DNA from: Paenibacillus sp. UNC451MF
GTDB lineage: Bacteria; Bacillota; Bacilli; Paenibacillales; NBRC-103111
Direction of reading: 5' to 3'
DNA length: 64,000 nucleotides
Assembly: GCF_000686845.1 (NCBI RefSeq)
Contig: NZ_JMLS01000028.1
Location: 1-64,000, forward strand
The notes under the pieces were generated by a model, which searched no databases, was not told the DNA's origin, and was given only the letters and a program-made list of their open reading frames with translations. A program made the position numbers and the translations under genes. Shown one piece after another: positions 61,727 through 64,000 of the stretch (positions are counted from its first letter, which is position 1; every line of letters starts with the position of its first letter).

Positions 61727-62896
61727 TTACGACACCTTTGCTTTTTCAGTTTGAACATTAGTTTTTAATGATGATCTAATTAATAAGTGCCCAAGTTTTA
61801 TTGAAGGAAACTCCACAGCATAATACATAATGCTCGCTACAATAAATGATAAAACAAAAGAAATTGCTAAAATCATTTCAAATGATAAAATTTCATGAAG
61901 AATGTAAGTCATTGAAAGAATTACAATCATATGGTACAAATACAAACTATAAGAAATCTTTCCTACAAAATTAACCGGCTTAAATAATAATGCCGCTTTA
62001 ATTGTCTTTGAATTAAGGCTAAAAATTATGAATATAGAACCACCAAAAGCAATTGCCCAATCATTGATAATAAATGAATGAAACATTGATTTGTTCGGCA
62101 TGATTAACCAAACATACATATATGCAACGAAACCGATCGCCAAAAATGATACTTTAATTACTCTATTCAACCTTTTATAAAAAACACTAATTACATTCCG
62201 ATACTTGGCTAAAATGATACCTAGAATAAAAAACGCAGAATAATGAGGTGTCATAAGATAGGAGGAGTAGCCAGTGAATCTAGTTATATCATAATGAAAG
62301 AATTTAAGTAAGAAATAATATGTCAATAAGAATAGAACAGGAATAGAGAACATGAAAACCAAATTCCACTTCCATTCTCTCTTAAGAACAGTGAACATAA
62401 TTAACGGAAATAGAATTGAAATCCTCATCTCATGAATAAGTGACCAAAGAACAGGATTAAGCGTCATCGTATCCGTCTCCGCCAATAAAAAAAGATGTTC
62501 TATGAACAATTGAATTGTTATAGGCTTTGACCAAATATAATTAAACCACTTACTCAACTCTGATATTTCCTTATAGTACAATAGGTTCATCAATAAAATG
62601 CAATTAAGAACTGATATTGCACTAGGAATTAAGATTCTACATACTCTTCGAATTATGTAATCTTTATAATTTACCTGCTTTTTAGCAAGATAAGGCAGAG
62701 ACAAAACGAATCCGCTTAAGATAAAAAACAAAATTACAGATTCGTGCCCTAACCAAAAAATATGAAGAGGCGTATAATTTAATTTTTCAAAGATATTGCC
62801 CCCTAACAGAATAATTGAGATATGTGCTAAAACAACCGATGTAGCAGCTATACCCCTTAACGAATCCATTTCTTCATACCGCGTGTTAACTTTCAA
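61727..62896 (-). CDS. Acyltransferase 3 family membrane protein (OafA/YrhL-like)
   Basis: The 389-residue protein has about ten TM segments. It starts YEEMDSLRGIAATSVVLAHI, the acyltransferase-3 signature with the catalytic His, and continues with FILSGFVLSLPYL. Such proteins O-acetylate surface sugars or peptidoglycan. TTG 62896, after GGAGGGGG, is the better start; an in-frame GTG lies at 62923 before the ribosome site. The gene is notably A/T-rich compared with its neighbours. Confidence 0.87.
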   Translation of the reverse strand: MKVNTRYEEMDSLRGIAATSVVLAHISIILLGGNIFEKLNYTPLHIFWLGHESVILFFILSGFVLSLPYLAKKQVNYKDYIIRRVCRILIPSAISVLNCILLMNLLYYKEISELSKWFNYIWSKPITIQLFIEHLFLLAETDTMTLNPVLWSLIHEMRISILFPLIMFTVLKREWKWNLVFMFSIPVLFLLTYYFLLKFFHYDITRFTGYSSYLMTPHYSAFFILGIILAKYRNVISVFYKRLNRVIKVSFLAIGFVAYMYVWLIMPNKSMFHSFIINDWAIAFGGSIFIIFSLNSKTIKAALLFKPVNFVGKISYSLYLYHMIVILSMTYILHEILSFEMILAISFVLSFIVASIMYYAVEFPSIKLGHLLIRSSLKTNVQTEKAKVS

Positions 62897-63008
62897 GATA
62901 CCCCCTCCAATACTAACGAACACTTTGTTCTTTATAAAGAATATCCGGTGTTAATATCCACGTCAATATGATTAAGTAATTTGTATAGTGTTGTATGGAA
63001 TATATCAA

Positions 63009-63043
63009 TGGATAACAAACATTAAACTGAATGTTTGTATCCA
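63009..63043. repeat. Strong hairpin in the gap upstream of the acyltransferase
   Basis: TGGATA-ACAAACATT and AATGTTTGT-ATCCA pair over 14 bp with a one-base bulge and a 6-nt loop. No T-tract follows. Confidence 0.5.
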
Positions 63044-63163
63044 AAAGAAGATGTAACCTCGAAAAGGTTCTCAAGTTATTTATGCTTTTTTAGTAAGTAT
63101 CGCGGAAAAGGACTAGGATCCAAAGCAGGCAAGGAGAACGACAGGATCCGTTGATTATGAAAT

Positions 63164-63192
63164 TCTCCCTGTAACAACGGGAGATTTTTTTT
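63164..63192 (+). terminator. Terminator-like hairpin without an upstream gene
   Basis: TCTCCC and GGGAGA pair, followed by TTTTTTTT. No rightward gene is seen in the 270 bp before it, so it may end a small RNA or a lost gene. Confidence 0.6.
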
Positions 63193-63462
63193 ATTGACGT
63201 ATTCGTTTAGAACAATTCGGTATGCAATAACTAGCCATTAGTTTCAAGACCTTTTTGAAGACCATCGGTCCTATTTATATAGGCAATTGAGCTTATTTTC
63301 GTTGGCACCTTGCTCAATTATGATTAAATAGTAATAAATACCAGTATTAATTGAATTTAATGTGAGAAGTAAGAAATGGATTGGAAATGCGTGGACTGCT
63401 ATAAGTTGGCCAAAGAAAACGCTAGATATTTCCGGAAATTGTTAGAGGGGAGGGGACTGCGG

Positions 63463-63699
63463 TTGAGAACCTTCGGTTTCATTCTCACTCTGATCGGATT
63501 TCTGGTATGCCTTGCCACAGCCGCATTGTGGATCTGGCTCAACGCGTTTGCCTGCGGCATGAGCCCAAACGGGTGCAACAGTTTTAGTTTACACTGGGAG
63601 GACACTGAAGCCCTTGCTTACTTTATTCCGCCATTCGTACTCGGGTGTTTACTAACCGTTGCGGGGGTATTCACGATTATTAACAATCGAAAAGTCTGA
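63463..63699 (+). CDS. Small two-TM membrane protein
   Basis: About 78 residues from TTG 63463, which has AGAGGGGAGGGG 7 nt upstream; an in-frame ATG at 63376 would add 29 hydrophilic residues but has only a weak ribosome site. Two TMs are visible (FGFILTLIGFLVCLATAALW and FIPPFVLGCLLTVAGVFTII) with a short loop containing two Cys (ACGMSPNGCNSF), which could form a disulphide outside. I recognise no family. A terminator follows at 63730. Confidence 0.55.
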   Translation: MRTFGFILTLIGFLVCLATAALWIWLNAFACGMSPNGCNSFSLHWEDTEALAYFIPPFVLGCLLTVAGVFTIINNRKV

Positions 63700-63729
63700 C
63701 TAGCTCGGCAGAAACGGTTCATAATTAAT

Positions 63730-63766
63730 GCCCTTTTGATTCCTATTGGGGAGAAAAAGGGCTTTA
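63730..63766 (+). terminator. Terminator after the small membrane-protein gene
   Basis: GCCCTTTT pairs with AAAAGGGC around a 17-nt loop, followed by TTTATAGTTT. Confidence 0.65.
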
Positions 63767-63880
63767 TAGTTTACTTTCTCATCATTTTGATGTTGCTGCT
63801 ATCTTAATAAATAGCTATGAGTATCGGACAAGTTGGCATTTTACATGTATTTTCATGCAAATGTGGAGGGGGCATTTTCT

Positions 63881-64000
63881 ATGAGAAGTTGGGCAGCGGC
63901 AAAGCTACCAGAACCAGCGAGCTTAAAAGAGCGGATGAAGATCATGGCAGCGCTGGATGCGATTTTATGCGAAGAAAATTGGCTTCGGGTTCACCGTTAT
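63881..64000 (+). CDS. Start of an unidentified gene, cut by the window edge
   Basis: TGGAGGGGG lies 8-9 nt before ATG 63881, and 40 codons are open to the edge (MRSWAAAKLPEPASLKERMK...). The visible part is helical and charged with no signal peptide. The family cannot be told from this length. Confidence 0.6.
   Translation, partial: MRSWAAAKLPEPASLKERMKIMAALDAILCEENWLRVHRY

Noticed and set aside
61533-61754. Rightward 73-codon frame between NlpC/P60 and the acyltransferase
   Set aside because: No ribosome site, no recognisable domain, and it runs into the 3' end of the acyltransferase gene on the other strand.
1-64000. Insertion sequences, prophage, toxin-antitoxin or defence islands
   Set aside because: No transposase, integrase, capsid, restriction or toxin-antitoxin motifs were recognised in any frame read.

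Overview
The window looks like a chromosomal segment of a spore-forming, soil- or plant-associated Firmicute, most probably Paenibacillus or a close relative. The signs are a collagen-like exosporium protein, an S-layer (SLH) protein, Lpl-type sugar importers without their own ATPase, a two-TM AraC-type regulator, strong AGGAGG ribosome sites with many TTG/GTG starts, and moderate GC. No tRNA, rRNA, insertion sequence, phage or CRISPR array was seen.

Layout. (1) 1-1.2 kb: the 3' end of a BclB-type exosporium collagen-like gene, then a decayed TetR-family gene. (2) 1.3-7.1 kb: a complete ribose operon rbsR-K-D-A-C-B with a clear promoter/operator and an exact inverted copy of the operator inside rbsK. 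(3) 7.3-11.7 kb: a DUF2262 gene and, leftward, a three-gene glycosylation operon (DUF6492, GT4 glycosyltransferase, sugar-1-phosphate nucleotidyltransferase/isomerase). (4) 12.1-18.0 kb: an oligosaccharide ABC importer (lipoprotein plus two permeases) and its AraC-type membrane regulator. (5) 18.3-23.5 kb: a histidine phosphatase, P1/DmpA aminopeptidase, OsmC protein, two gene remnants, galactonate-type dehydratase and tartrate/malate-type dehydrogenase. (6) 23.7-38.7 kb: a carbohydrate/pectin region with a LacI regulator, a GDPD-like protein, orphan binding lipoproteins, a Tat-exported beta-helix protein, a large secreted protein, a PL1 pectate lyase and an SLH protein. (7) 39.0-46.2 kb: cupredoxin and 2Fe-2S proteins, then a cobalamin riboswitch with its terminator controlling a five-gene Opp/Nik-type importer and a methyltransferase. 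(8) 46.2-52.7 kb: small housekeeping and stress genes (YdeI, HxlR, DoxX, VOC), a broken VOC gene, FAD oxidoreductase, MBL hydrolase and phosphatase. (9) 52.8-55.2 kb: an AraC regulator divergent from a third orphan binding lipoprotein. (10) 55.7-64 kb: a vWA lipoprotein, a two-component system between a dead DedA gene and a dead PAP2 gene, a TVP38 protein, NlpC/P60 hydrolase, acyltransferase and small or partial genes.

How it works together. Regions 2, 4, 5, 6 and 9 are largely plant-polysaccharide and sugar scavenging: secreted or S-layer-bound lyases cut polymers, binding lipoproteins and importers take up products, and LacI/AraC regulators plus CcpA-like cre sites control expression. The importer of region 4 would need an MsmX-type ATPase encoded elsewhere. 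Region 7 is a vitamin-B12-responsive metal or peptide importer, plausibly for cobalt. At least six genes are visibly decayed (TetR, NmrA-like, GNAT, VOC, DedA, PAP2).

The most striking non-textbook signals are the 22-bp inverted operator copy in rbsK, three promoters each carrying a pair of TTTA-S-TAAA sites around the LacI/GDPD/binding-protein genes, and the intact two-component system whose neighbouring lipid-carrier genes are dead. I do not see a clearly unprecedented multi-gene system.
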